From Helicobacter canadensis MIT 98-5491 (GTDB lineage Bacteria > Campylobacterota > Campylobacteria > Campylobacterales > Helicobacteraceae), in the NCBI RefSeq assembly GCF_000162575.1, contig NZ_CM000776.2:252950-316949 (forward strand): DNA of 64,000 nt, read 5' to 3'. Positions 1-8,114 of the stretch are shown in pieces (position 1 is the stretch's first letter; each line of letters opens with the position of its first letter). Under the pieces are notes generated by a model. It was not told the DNA's origin, did no database searches, and saw nothing but the letters and a program-made list of their open reading frames with translations. Made by a program: the position numbers and the translations under genes.

Positions 1-654
1 GTATTTTGGCTTGCTAAGTAGTTTTAAGGTGATTTCAGTGATGACTGCCAAAGTCCCCTCACTAGCAATCAAGATCCCTGCGATATTATAACCCGCAACA
101 TCTTTGATGGTTTTTTTGCCCGCACAGATAATGTCGCCATTAGGCAAAACAGCGCGTAAAGCCATTACAAAATCTTTAGTGATTCCATATTTGGCTGCAC
201 GCATTCCACCGGCATTTTCACTAACATTCCCACCTAATGTGGAGTAATGCTCACTTGCAGGATCGGGTGGATAAAATAAGCCAACAGCCTCGACAGCTTT
301 TTGAAGTTGCATATTGACAACTCCAGGTTGGACTCTAGCCACCATATTTTCCATATCAATTTCTAAAATTTGATTCATATGTTTTTCTAGAGCCAATACC
401 ACTCCGCCTTCTATTGGTAAAGCGCCCCCTGTAAATCCACTCCCTGCACCGCGTGGGACGATTGGTATTTTATGTGTGTTACAATATTTTAGAATCTTGC
501 TTACTTCTTCTTCGTTATGAGGAAATACGACACATTCGGGATATTTGCGATCTTTGGTAGCATCATAGCAGTAAGCACTTAAGTGTGCCTTATCATTATA
601 ACAATCTTCGTTTCCAACAATCTCTTTTAAGTCGCGAATATTTTGTTCTGTCAT
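1..654 (-). CDS. glcD: FAD-linked oxidase, glycolate oxidase subunit GlcD-like (3' part cut by window edge)
   Basis: Only the first 218 residues lie in the window; the gene runs off the left edge. The start is the ATG at 654. The visible part is the FAD-binding PCMH domain of the GlcD / D-lactate dehydrogenase family, with the glycine-rich PRGAGSGFTGGALP stretch at about residues 67-80 and the PPDPASEHYSTLGGNVSENAGG-type FAD loop at about 129-150. The family oxidises a 2-hydroxy acid (glycolate or D-lactate) and passes electrons to the respiratory chain. In H. pylori the homologue also lies directly next to pgbA, which supports the call. Whether the substrate is glycolate or lactate cannot be decided from this part. 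Confidence 0.9.
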   Translation of the reverse strand, partial: MTEQNIRDLKEIVGNEDCYNDKAHLSAYCYDATKDRKYPECVVFPHNEEEVSKILKYCNTHKIPIVPRGAGSGFTGGALPIEGGVVLALEKHMNQILEIDMENMVARVQPGVVNMQLQKAVEAVGLFYPPDPASEHYSTLGGNVSENAGGMRAAKYGITKDFVMALRAVLPNGDIICAGKKTIKDVAGYNIAGILIASEGTLAVITEITLKLLSKPKY

Positions 655-666
655 TTTATGAATTCC

Positions 667-1488
667 TTAAAAAATATTTTTGAGGCTTTGGGTAAAATAG
701 TTGGTAACTCTGCCAAAGAAGGTTGCATCGCTATCTTTGATTTCTCCTTTGAGTAAGGCATCAAAATAGAGATAGTAATCTTGTGTTCTTTGGTCATTAA
801 TTAAGTAAAAAAACCATTCTTGGTTAATAGAACCAATACGCGAGAAAAAGGGCAACATTCTCTCTTCAATAGGGGCTCTTCCTGTAATATAATCCTTTTT
901 GATAAGGCTAAAAGTTTGGCAATCTAAAGCTTGTCCTTCATTGAGATTAACAATATAAACAATCCCTGCGGCATATTGAGAGCAAATCTTTCTAAAGTCC
1001 GCTTTAACAGGTGCAGTATGCCCAACTTCCATTAAATAAGCAGCAAATAAATCAGGATGAAGCCAAGTGACTTCAGGATAAGCATTTTTGACTTTATCAT
1101 AGATATCTTGAGTGGGCGCGATTAAAAAGGCTCGATCATTAAAGCTGCGGAAAATAACTTCATCGTTTTTTTGTGGTTTTAAAAGTGGAGTAGGGAAAGC
1201 CTTTTGTTCTAGTGCTACAAAAGGTTCAAAGGCAATTTTTGCTCTATTATCATTTATTTCTACGACTGCAGCCATTGCTATGATTCCAGAATGATCTTTG
1301 TCAAACCAACGCACAATTTCTCCGCTTTCTCCAACTTTTAAATCAAACGCAGGGACATAAGCAAAATGTTCAGAATCGGTATCAAGTTCAATGATAGGAA
1401 CGATGAGTTTGTTACCAAAAGGTGAAGCAAATGTTGTAATACTAAAAAATAAAGTAAAAATAAAAAGCTTAATCTTTAGGCATTTCAT
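667..1488 (-). CDS. pgbA: plasminogen-binding protein PgbA/PgbB N-terminal-domain family
   Basis: A 273-residue secreted or surface protein. It has a basic start and hydrophobic signal peptide (about residues 1-21, ending near TTFA-SPFG). The rest matches the N-terminal domain of Helicobacter plasminogen-binding proteins (conserved stretches around PAFDLKVGESG, GEIVRWF and YPEVTWLHPD). H. pylori PgbA binds host plasminogen through a lysine-rich C-terminal region. That tail is absent here, the protein being much shorter than H. pylori PgbA, so plasminogen binding cannot be assumed. I chose the ATG at 1488 over the GTG at 1500 because the signal peptide begins there. The gene lies 12 bases from glcD and is probably upstream of it in one transcript. 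Confidence 0.75.
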   Translation of the reverse strand: MKCLKIKLFIFTLFFSITTFASPFGNKLIVPIIELDTDSEHFAYVPAFDLKVGESGEIVRWFDKDHSGIIAMAAVVEINDNRAKIAFEPFVALEQKAFPTPLLKPQKNDEVIFRSFNDRAFLIAPTQDIYDKVKNAYPEVTWLHPDLFAAYLMEVGHTAPVKADFRKICSQYAAGIVYIVNLNEGQALDCQTFSLIKKDYITGRAPIEERMLPFFSRIGSINQEWFFYLINDQRTQDYYLYFDALLKGEIKDSDATFFGRVTNYFTQSLKNIF

Positions 1489-1688
1489 TGGATAAAGCAC
1501 CTTAAATGTAAAATATAAGTGAAAAATAAAGGCTTAATTATACATTTAATTTTCTTAAAATTATGGCATATTTTGGAAATTTTTTAGGATCAAATGATTT
1601 GTCTTTCAACTTAAAATAATATATTATTGAGCTATGATGTGTCTTGTCGTAACAATTTTTGTTATTTTTAAAAATTAAAACAAGCGTG

Positions 1689-1694
1689 TATAAT
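1689..1694 (+). promoter_or_regulatory. -10 box of the dba-dsbI promoter (candidate)
   Basis: TATAAT preceded directly by TG, about 95 bases before the dba start. An AT-rich palindrome (AATAATATATTATT, 1615-1628) lies further upstream. The leader holds an inverted repeat (TTGCAAAA / TTTTGCAA arms, about 1743-1767) just before the ribosome binding site. C. jejuni dba-dsbI is known to be iron/Fur responsive; I see no clear Fur box here. Confidence 0.45.
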
Positions 1695-1793
1695 TAATTA
1701 AGTTTTATGAAAATATTTTTTTGGTAGCATTCCGCTCGCTGTTTGCAAAAATCTAGTAATTTTGCAATCTAAGTTTGAAATGAAGGAGAGAAT

Positions 1794-1961
1794 ATGGAGT
1801 TTTTAGAGCTTCTAATGGTTTTAATTGCAATGATTTTAATCATTAAAAAACCAGAAAAAGAAAAATTGGCTTTTAATCTTGTAATGATTTCGTGGGTGAT
1901 TATGATTGTGCTTTATGTGTGGCATAAGGCAGGTGGAATTCTCACAAATATGAATCTGTAA
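1794..1961 (+). CDS. dba: small membrane protein Dba (DsbI-associated)
   Basis: A 55-residue protein starting at ATG 1794 behind a strong ribosome binding site (AAGGAGAG). It has two hydrophobic stretches (about residues 3-18 and 28-44) separated by a KKPEKEK turn, so it should be a small inner-membrane hairpin. Its size, topology and position 12 bases ahead of dsbI match Dba of C. jejuni and Helicobacter, which is cotranscribed with dsbI and whose mRNA and translation affect DsbI production. The short spacing suggests translational coupling. The identification rests on context and topology, since so short a protein carries little sequence signal. Confidence 0.75.
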   Translation: MEFLELLMVLIAMILIIKKPEKEKLAFNLVMISWVIMIVLYVWHKAGGILTNMNL

Positions 1962-1973
1962 AAGGCTTGTGAA

Positions 1974-3491
1974 ATGAATGAAAATACAAAAGTAAAAAAT
2001 TTCTACACATTGATGTGTTTAGCAGGATTGTTGATTATTTTATTGCCTGTTGGTATTGCTAATGTTGTTTTTGGGTATATTTTAGGCGATAGCCCTTGCA
2101 CACTATGCTGGGGGCAAAGAGAGGCTATGATTTTTATTGGTGTAATGGCGTTATTTATTGTTCGTTATGGCTTTAAAGGCAAATATGTTGCTGCTATTTT
2201 AGTAATGGCTGCATTTGGATTGTATCAATCTTTTGCACAATATGGAATGCACGCAATGCGCGATTTAGATCAAGGATTTGGTCTAGCAGTATTTGGGCTT
2301 CACACTTATTTTTGGGCAGAAATTGTATTTTGGGCAGTTGTGTTGTTACTAGGAGTTATCTTTGCATTTGCACCAAAATTCAGTGAATTTGAAGTAGAAA
2401 TGGCAGGAAAAAAGGTAAGAGAATGGACTAAACTTTCTTTTGCATCTGTTGTTGTTGTAACTTTAATCATTGCTTCAAATGTTTTTCAAGCCTTTGTTAG
2501 CACAGGTGTTCCACCATATGCAGGACAAGGAGATCCAGTTAGATTTAGCCTTAATCCAAAATATATTATTTGGAGCACAGATTATTGGAAAGGTAAATTT
2601 AATGGCTTCTCTTTCTTGGGACCAAGAGATGTAAAAGCGCCTGATTATGCTTTTGCACCAGCAAGTCCAAAACTTGGAGTTACCTTTGATAATGATAGCA
2701 CCAATGCACCTTTGAATGTTGATGAGACTCTTGAAATTGTTAATGAGCAAAAAATTGATTTCCCATTGCCTATTAATACCCTAAGTTATATTCGTGGAGA
2801 GTATTTAGCAAGTTCGAAACATGATGTAGCTGTGATGGATGATAATTTCCAAGTAAAATCTAGCTTTAAGCTTGACCCTTATTTTTCTGCAACTATTGAT
2901 CCTATCATCGGTATTATTCCTTATATGGAAGATAAATATCTTTTAATGGGCTCTAATAAATCTTTCTTGCGATTTAAACAAAATCCAAATGCAGATGATG
3001 CAAAGCAATATGCAGATTTTATTGAAGGTGCAGATAAATTTGAAGGGCAAGGTGAGGGCTTAGGAAGAGGGCGTTTGGTTAGCGTAAGATCTAAGTTTTA
3101 TCATGTTGCAAGTATGGCAACAGATGGAAAATATTTTTATTTAGCTACAACTCCAAACAATAAACGTGCTGAAACTCTTATAATTAGTAAATTTTTATTG
3201 AGTGATAGAAAATTATCAGGAGAGTTTATCCCATCTGCAAATCTTAAAGAAGGTAAAACTCTAGGCGATCTTTATATAACTTCTATGGTTTATTATAATG
3301 GTGAGCTTTATGCACTTAGCAAAAATCATAATGTGATTGTGGTGATTGATCCTAAAGCAGAACAAGTTACAAAAACTATTGCTTATCCAGAAACAATCAA
3401 AAATGCTAGAAGCTTACTTATTAATGAAAAAGGGGATATTAGAATTCAAAGTTATCAAGATGGTTCAAATATCCTTTATACATTACAATAA
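1974..3491 (+). CDS. dsbI: DsbI thiol oxidoreductase (DsbB domain plus beta-propeller)
   Basis: A 505-residue inner-membrane protein. The first ~180 residues form a DsbB-like bundle of about five transmembrane segments with a CxxC pair (C42 and C45, in SPCTLCWGQR) at the first periplasmic loop. The last ~300 residues are a periplasmic domain expected to fold as a beta-propeller, as in the epsilonproteobacterial DsbI family. It passes electrons from a periplasmic DsbA/DsbL partner to quinones. The only other cysteine is C15, in the first membrane helix. The second periplasmic cysteine pair of classical DsbB is therefore absent, although DsbB-type oxidases normally relay electrons through two pairs. 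Start ATG at 1974. Confidence 0.92.
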   Translation: MNENTKVKNFYTLMCLAGLLIILLPVGIANVVFGYILGDSPCTLCWGQREAMIFIGVMALFIVRYGFKGKYVAAILVMAAFGLYQSFAQYGMHAMRDLDQGFGLAVFGLHTYFWAEIVFWAVVLLLGVIFAFAPKFSEFEVEMAGKKVREWTKLSFASVVVVTLIIASNVFQAFVSTGVPPYAGQGDPVRFSLNPKYIIWSTDYWKGKFNGFSFLGPRDVKAPDYAFAPASPKLGVTFDNDSTNAPLNVDETLEIVNEQKIDFPLPINTLSYIRGEYLASSKHDVAVMDDNFQVKSSFKLDPYFSATIDPIIGIIPYMEDKYLLMGSNKSFLRFKQNPNADDAKQYADFIEGADKFEGQGEGLGRGRLVSVRSKFYHVASMATDGKYFYLATTPNNKRAETLIISKFLLSDRKLSGEFIPSANLKEGKTLGDLYITSMVYYNGELYALSKNHNVIVVIDPKAEQVTKTIAYPETIKNARSLLINEKGDIRIQSYQDGSNILYTLQ

Positions 3492-3502
3492 TCTTCTTAA
3501 AT

Positions 3503-3540
3503 AACAAAGAATCCTAGATTGGATTTCTTTGTTTCTTTTT
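3503..3540 (+). terminator. rho-independent terminator after dsbI
   Basis: Arms AACAAAGAATCC (3503-3514) and GGATTTCTTTGTT (3521-3533) pair with one bulged base, and are followed by a T-rich tail. It separates dsbI from cysS. Confidence 0.75.
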
Positions 3541-3683
3541 ATCTTCATAAAGCGCTGCAGAATCTACATTTTTTAAAATTATTAAAGATATCTTAGGGTT
3601 GTAAATTTACAATAATTATAGAGTAAATTTGCTATACTTATAAGTTTAAATCCAAAATTACATTCTAGACGAAAGAGAAATGA

Positions 3684-5087
3684 ATGCAGCTTAAAATTTA
3701 TGATAGCATCAAAAAAGAAAAAGTAGATTTTTTCCCCATTAATCCTCCAAAAGTAAGACTTTATGTTTGCGGTCCAACAGTGTATGATGATTCACATTTG
3801 GGGCACGCAAGGAGTGCGATTGTTTTTGATTTATTGCGCCGAATCTTAAGAGAGAATGGCTATGAAGTGCTTTTTGCAAAAAATTTCACCGATATTGATG
3901 ATAAGATTATTAATAAATCTTTGCAAAGTGGTTTGAGTGTTGCAGAAATTACACAGACTTATACGCAAAAATATCTTGATGAAATGGCAGCTTTAGGGGT
4001 AGAGAGAGCCGATATTGAGCCTAAAGCTACAGAGAGTTTGGAGAGTATTTGTGCGATGATTGAAAAGTTGCTAGAGAAAGGTTTTGCTTATCAAACGCCC
4101 AATGGAGATATTTATCTCTCAGTAGAGAAAGATCCGCAATATGGTTCTTTAAGTGGGAGAGTTGCCGAGCTTGAAACACAAAGCAGAATCCAAAATAGCG
4201 AACAAAAAAGAGATGCAAGAGATTTTGCACTATGGAAAAGCTATAAAGGAATAGGTGATATTGGTTATGATTCTCCCTTTGGGAAAGGGCGTCCTGGGTG
4301 GCATATTGAATGTTCAGCGATGATTAAAAAACACCTTGCTTATAGTGGAGAATATGCGATTGATATTCATGGAGGTGGAGCAGACTTGCTCTTCCCTCAC
4401 CACGAAAATGAAGCTTCTCAAACGCGTTGTGCGGATAATCAAACTATTGCAAAATATTGGATTCACAATGGATTTGTAACCATCAATGGCGAAAAAATGG
4501 CAAAATCTTTGGGGAATAGCTTTTTTATTAAAGATGCATTAAAAAATTATGATGGCGAAATTTTACGATTCTATCTTTTGGGGACACATTATCGTGCTGG
4601 ATTAAACTTTGCAGAAGAAGATTTGCTAACAGCTAAGAAACGCTTGGATAGAATCTATCGTTTAAAGAAGCGTATTTATCCAATTCAAAAAATTGATGAG
4701 GGGGAATGTTGCGAGTTTAGAGAAGCATTTTTGGAAGCTTTGAATGATGATTTAAATGTCTCAAAGGCTTTGAGCGTAGTAGATGAGTTTGTAGCAAAGG
4801 CAAATGAGCTTTTGGATAAAAAGCAAAAAGATAAGGCACCAATGATTGCTGGAAATTTAGTGATAATAGAGCGACTTTTGGGGATTGGAAGTAAGAATCC
4901 TTTTGCATATTTTCAACTTGGAGTGAGTGAAGAACAGAAAAATGAGATTGAAACTTTGATTGCAAAAAGAAATGAAGCCAAAAAACAAAAAGATTACGCA
5001 GAAGCCGATAAGATTCGAGAGGAATTACGCAAAATGGGAATTGAGATTATGGATACTTTTGAGGGTTGCGTGTGGGAGAAATTTTAA
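3684..5087 (+). CDS. cysS: cysteine--tRNA ligase
   Basis: A cytoplasmic class I aminoacyl-tRNA synthetase that charges tRNA-Cys. It is 467 residues long, normal for the family. The HIGH-type motif is HLGH at residues 38-41, directly after YVCGPTVYDDS, where C29 is a zinc ligand. Further zinc-site residues lie in WHIECSAM and HHENEASQTR. The KMSKS motif reads KMAKS (about 271-275). The C-terminal helical region carries a typical IAKRNEAKKQKDYAEAD segment that contacts tRNA. The ATG at 3684 is preceded by GAAAGAGA. The gene is followed 25 bases later by the TauE/DsbD_2-like gene. Confidence 0.98.
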   Translation: MQLKIYDSIKKEKVDFFPINPPKVRLYVCGPTVYDDSHLGHARSAIVFDLLRRILRENGYEVLFAKNFTDIDDKIINKSLQSGLSVAEITQTYTQKYLDEMAALGVERADIEPKATESLESICAMIEKLLEKGFAYQTPNGDIYLSVEKDPQYGSLSGRVAELETQSRIQNSEQKRDARDFALWKSYKGIGDIGYDSPFGKGRPGWHIECSAMIKKHLAYSGEYAIDIHGGGADLLFPHHENEASQTRCADNQTIAKYWIHNGFVTINGEKMAKSLGNSFFIKDALKNYDGEILRFYLLGTHYRAGLNFAEEDLLTAKKRLDRIYRLKKRIYPIQKIDEGECCEFREAFLEALNDDLNVSKALSVVDEFVAKANELLDKKQKDKAPMIAGNLVIIERLLGIGSKNPFAYFQLGVSEEQKNEIETLIAKRNEAKKQKDYAEADKIREELRKMGIEIMDTFEGCVWEKF

Positions 5088-5112
5088 GTCTTTTAGCTTA
5101 AAAAGGAGATTT

Positions 5113-5853
5113 ATGGAATATACGAGTTTGTTTAGTCTCTTTGTTATTGCATTAATTGGTAGTTTTGGGCATTGCATTGGAATGTGTGGTGGTATTGTTT
5201 TGGCTTATAGTGGAAGGCTAACAAATAATGGGATAACCAATAAAAGCACTTTGGCACTTTATCATATTTTGTATGGTTTGGGGCGTGTAACTATTTATGT
5301 GATTTTAGGGGCGATTGTGGGGGCTTTAGGCAGTATGTTTAATTTGAATGCTACTTTGCGTGGAATCTTGTTTTTAATCGCAGGGATTGCTATGATTTTA
5401 GCAGGATTGTCTCTTTTTGGTAAAATGCGATTTTTGACAAAATTAGAGCATTCACTACAAAATGCCAAATGGTATCAAAAAAGTTTTCAAACTGCTTTGA
5501 ATTTAAGGACTCCGCAAAGTATTTATTTACTAGGATTATTAAATGGACTTTTGCCTTGTGGATTTGTGTATGCATTTTTGTTTAGTGCTGCTGGAAGTGC
5601 CAATATGGTAAGTGCTATGCTTGTGATGTTGGTTTTTGGGATTGCGACTATTTTCCCTTTATTTTTCTTTGGGGTATTGGCTAACACTCTTTTTTATAAG
5701 CCAAATTTTAGAAAAATTTTGATGAATCTTGCTGCAATTGCCATTATAATTTTTGGTGGTTTAATGGTGCAAAAAGGTGTCAAGTTTTTGCAGAATCCAA
5801 ATATGGGACATAAAATGCATATGAGTATGTTGATATTAGGAGATTTTAAATAA
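5113..5853 (+). CDS. sulfite exporter TauE/SafE-like (DsbD_2 / cytochrome biogenesis transmembrane) protein
   Basis: A polytopic inner-membrane protein of 246 residues with about six transmembrane segments. The first helix carries the GHCIGMCGG motif (about residues 19-27), typical of the DsbD_2 family (the transmembrane region annotated as cytochrome c biogenesis or UreH-like). A second characteristic segment is LLNGLLPCGFVYAFLF near the middle. Family members are linked to copper or thiol handling during cytochrome oxidase assembly, but the exact substrate is not established for this subgroup. I chose ATG 5113 over the in-frame ATG at 4960, which lies inside cysS, because AAAAAGGAG precedes it at good spacing. 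The last residues are histidine- and methionine-rich (HKMHMSM), which could bind a metal. Confidence 0.8.
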   Translation: MEYTSLFSLFVIALIGSFGHCIGMCGGIVLAYSGRLTNNGITNKSTLALYHILYGLGRVTIYVILGAIVGALGSMFNLNATLRGILFLIAGIAMILAGLSLFGKMRFLTKLEHSLQNAKWYQKSFQTALNLRTPQSIYLLGLLNGLLPCGFVYAFLFSAAGSANMVSAMLVMLVFGIATIFPLFFFGVLANTLFYKPNFRKILMNLAAIAIIIFGGLMVQKGVKFLQNPNMGHKMHMSMLILGDFK

Positions 5854-5993
5854 GCTAGGTTTATGGCAAATTTTGGAAGGGTTCAGGGGGACTTGTGTTT
5901 TAAAATATCAAATTTTATAAGAATAAGTCTATTGTTTAAGACAAAATTGCATACTATATAAAAAATAAAAGAAGCGTTAAGGTTAAAAGAACA

Positions 5994-7040
5994 ATGAATC
6001 TTACAAAAATTATCCACCATTTTTTTTCAACAGCAATTGTTGGAATTGAAATTGACAACAAAAATTGTAATGTAGTTGTCAAATTTTATCGCGGTGGTAA
6101 GCATATTCGCACACAAACAAAAACATTTAAAACTATTCCTGGAGAATTACCCGCACAAGCCGTGTGGTTTATTAGAAAAATCTATGCAAAAAATCCATTT
6201 ACTTACATTGTGGCACTTTCTTCTTCCATTATTCAAGGTGCAATTAACACTAATCGCAAAGAAGATTTTAGTCAATATGGCATCAATGCCGATGAGGTTG
6301 TGAAGAAAAGTTTTAGCGATGGATGGTCTGTATATGTCTCTAAAGAAGGTATAGCAGAAACTAAGAAGAGATTTTTGAAATTGGGTGTGGATTTTATCAT
6401 TTCTCCTTTTTTGGTGCTTTATCATTTAGCTAAAGATACTTTCCAAGAAAATCATTGTAAGCTTTATATTTTATTTCAGCGTTCTAATATGACGATGATT
6501 GTAACAAAATCAAATAGCGGAGTTTTATTTGGCGGTTATTATGCCTTAGAGAGTGAGATTGATTCAGAATTAAAAATTGTTAAAAATTCATTCAATCAAG
6601 AAGAAGAGGAAGAGAGTGCAGATATTACAAAGGATATTCAGCAAGAACTTAGTGAAATTGGCGATGTAGATTTAGACAATGAAGAAGGAGATGATGCACT
6701 CATTGAAATCTTAAAAGGTGAGGACAAACAAGAGGAGGAAATAAAGGATGAAAATTTGGAGCAAGATAATGATGATTTAGATGATTTTTCAAGAGTGAAT
6801 ATGGCGACTAAATTTATTCAATCTGCGATGAGTGAATTTTATAGTAATGATATTTATAAGAGTGAATTTATTACTGAAATTGTGCTTTTTAATCCAAATA
6901 ATATTTCAACAGAGACACTTAAACAAATTCAAAATTTTACAATGTTAGAAGTCAAAATTATGCCTTGTAATATTGCAGAAACACTTGTTGATTTGGGTTT
7001 TGAATCTTATCAATTTTTTGAAGCAAGGGGAGAAGTGTGA
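5994..7040 (+). CDS. PilM/GspL-like cytoplasmic protein with acidic insert (candidate)
   Basis: A 348-residue soluble protein with no signal peptide. The opening AIVGIEIDNKNCNVVVKF resembles the first strand pair of the actin-like fold of PilM/GspL proteins. Residues about 200-265 form a very acidic linker (many E and D). The C-terminal part (IQSAMSEFYSNDIY onwards) resumes a folded pattern. It is the first of three overlapping genes: its TGA overlaps the ATG of the next gene as TGATG, and the next two encode bitopic membrane proteins with coiled coils. That arrangement is what PilM, PilN and PilO look like in type IV pilus and type II secretion machines. In this group such machines serve DNA uptake. 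The role is an inference from architecture; the sequence similarity I can see is weak. Confidence 0.5.
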   Translation: MNLTKIIHHFFSTAIVGIEIDNKNCNVVVKFYRGGKHIRTQTKTFKTIPGELPAQAVWFIRKIYAKNPFTYIVALSSSIIQGAINTNRKEDFSQYGINADEVVKKSFSDGWSVYVSKEGIAETKKRFLKLGVDFIISPFLVLYHLAKDTFQENHCKLYILFQRSNMTMIVTKSNSGVLFGGYYALESEIDSELKIVKNSFNQEEEEESADITKDIQQELSEIGDVDLDNEEGDDALIEILKGEDKQEEEIKDENLEQDNDDLDDFSRVNMATKFIQSAMSEFYSNDIYKSEFITEIVLFNPNNISTETLKQIQNFTMLEVKIMPCNIAETLVDLGFESYQFFEARGEV

Positions 7041-7558
7041 TGAATTATAGTTTTATCTCGCCTAATAAAAAAACATTACTAAAAAAAGTTTCTCGCATTT
7101 GGTGGGGTTATATTTTTTTAACACTTTTTATCTTTTTTGGCTTTGTTGTTACTTTGAAGATTCAAGGGTATTTTATGGAAATGAAAACAACAGAAGCACT
7201 AGAAGCACAAAAAATAGCTTTAGATGAGATTAAAAAATTTCAAGAAATTCAACTTCAAGAAGAACAAAGAGTGGAATTTGGAAAGTTTATTGCTAATCAA
7301 AATGTAATGTTAAAAGAAAGCGTAGAGAATCTATTTGATTTGATTCCAGAGCAAATTACACTAAATAAGATTCAAATGGAACAATATCAGCTTGTTTTAT
7401 ATGGTGCAACTCCTTCAAAACAAATTTATACTTTTTTGCTTGAAGTTCCTTTGCGTTCTATCTTTCATCAAAGCAGGGCGGATTTTTATTTATTGCCTAA
7501 TGGATGGTATAATTTTGTTTCAGTGAGTAAGCTAAATAAAGAGGAGCAAACGAAATGA
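7040..7558 (+). CDS. PilN-like bitopic membrane protein (candidate)
   Basis: About 172 residues. It has a short cytoplasmic N-terminus, one transmembrane segment (about residues 21-43), a charged helical stretch likely to be a coiled coil (about 50-85), and a small alpha/beta periplasmic domain (DLIPEQITLNKIQMEQYQ, then LVLYGATPSKQIYTFL and LEVPLRSIF). This is the PilN/GspL-C layout. The start is the ATG at 7040 overlapping the previous stop; a GTG three bases earlier is also possible. The end overlaps the next ATG by four bases (ATGA), so the three proteins are translationally coupled and probably work in one complex. Confidence 0.5.
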   Translation: MNYSFISPNKKTLLKKVSRIWWGYIFLTLFIFFGFVVTLKIQGYFMEMKTTEALEAQKIALDEIKKFQEIQLQEEQRVEFGKFIANQNVMLKESVENLFDLIPEQITLNKIQMEQYQLVLYGATPSKQIYTFLLEVPLRSIFHQSRADFYLLPNGWYNFVSVSKLNKEEQTK

Positions 7559-8103
7559 AAGCTTTTTTTGCGCAAATTGATTGGGTAAGAAATACTTTCT
7601 TTTTCGTATTTTATTTTTTCTTGGTGATGGTTATTTTTATAGCAATCATTAAACCCCAATTAGATGTTTTTAAAAAGACAAATGCTAATTACCGAAAAGA
7701 AGTTTTTGCTTTAAATCAAATTCAAAGCCAACACGATTCTCAAAAGCAAGAATTATTGGATTATCAGAAGCAAAATATTGAAATTTTAAGAGCCTTTGAA
7801 ACGCCTACCACATTGCAAGAGATTGAAGAGAAGTTAAAAATTATCTTTGATACTTCTGGAGTTGTGCAAGATGGAGAGCCAATAAAAGAGGGTGAATATT
7901 TCAAGCAGCGTTATGTGGTAAGTGGAAAAGTTAAAACAATAGAAACTTTAAAGAACGCGTTAAACTTGACACAAAATTTCAATGCAATTATGCGGTTTAA
8001 TTTTCCTATTCATATTGAAAAGGAAAATGGAATGCTTGTTTTTTCTTTTCGATTAGATGTTTATTATTCATCCAAAGATTCTAGTATATTAATCAACAAT
8101 TAA
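7555..8103 (+). CDS. PilO-like bitopic membrane protein (candidate)
   Basis: A 182-residue protein with one N-terminal transmembrane segment (about 14-34), a coiled-coil region (about 40-80, rich in Q, E and K) and a periplasmic alpha/beta domain containing [20 protein letters not shown]. This is the size and order of PilO. It is the last of the coupled set of three. No secretin, ATPase or pilin gene is adjacent, so the rest of any machine must be elsewhere in the genome. ilvD follows after 11 bases and may be read through from this operon, although its function is unrelated. Confidence 0.5.
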   Translation: MKAFFAQIDWVRNTFFFVFYFFLVMVIFIAIIKPQLDVFKKTNANYRKEVFALNQIQSQHDSQKQELLDYQKQNIEILRAFETPTTLQEIEEKLKIIFDTSGVVQDGEPIKEGEYFKQRYVVSGKVKTIETLKNALNLTQNFNAIMRFNFPIHIEKENGMLVFSFRLDVYYSSKDSSILINN

Positions 8104-8114
8104 AGGAGGATTTA

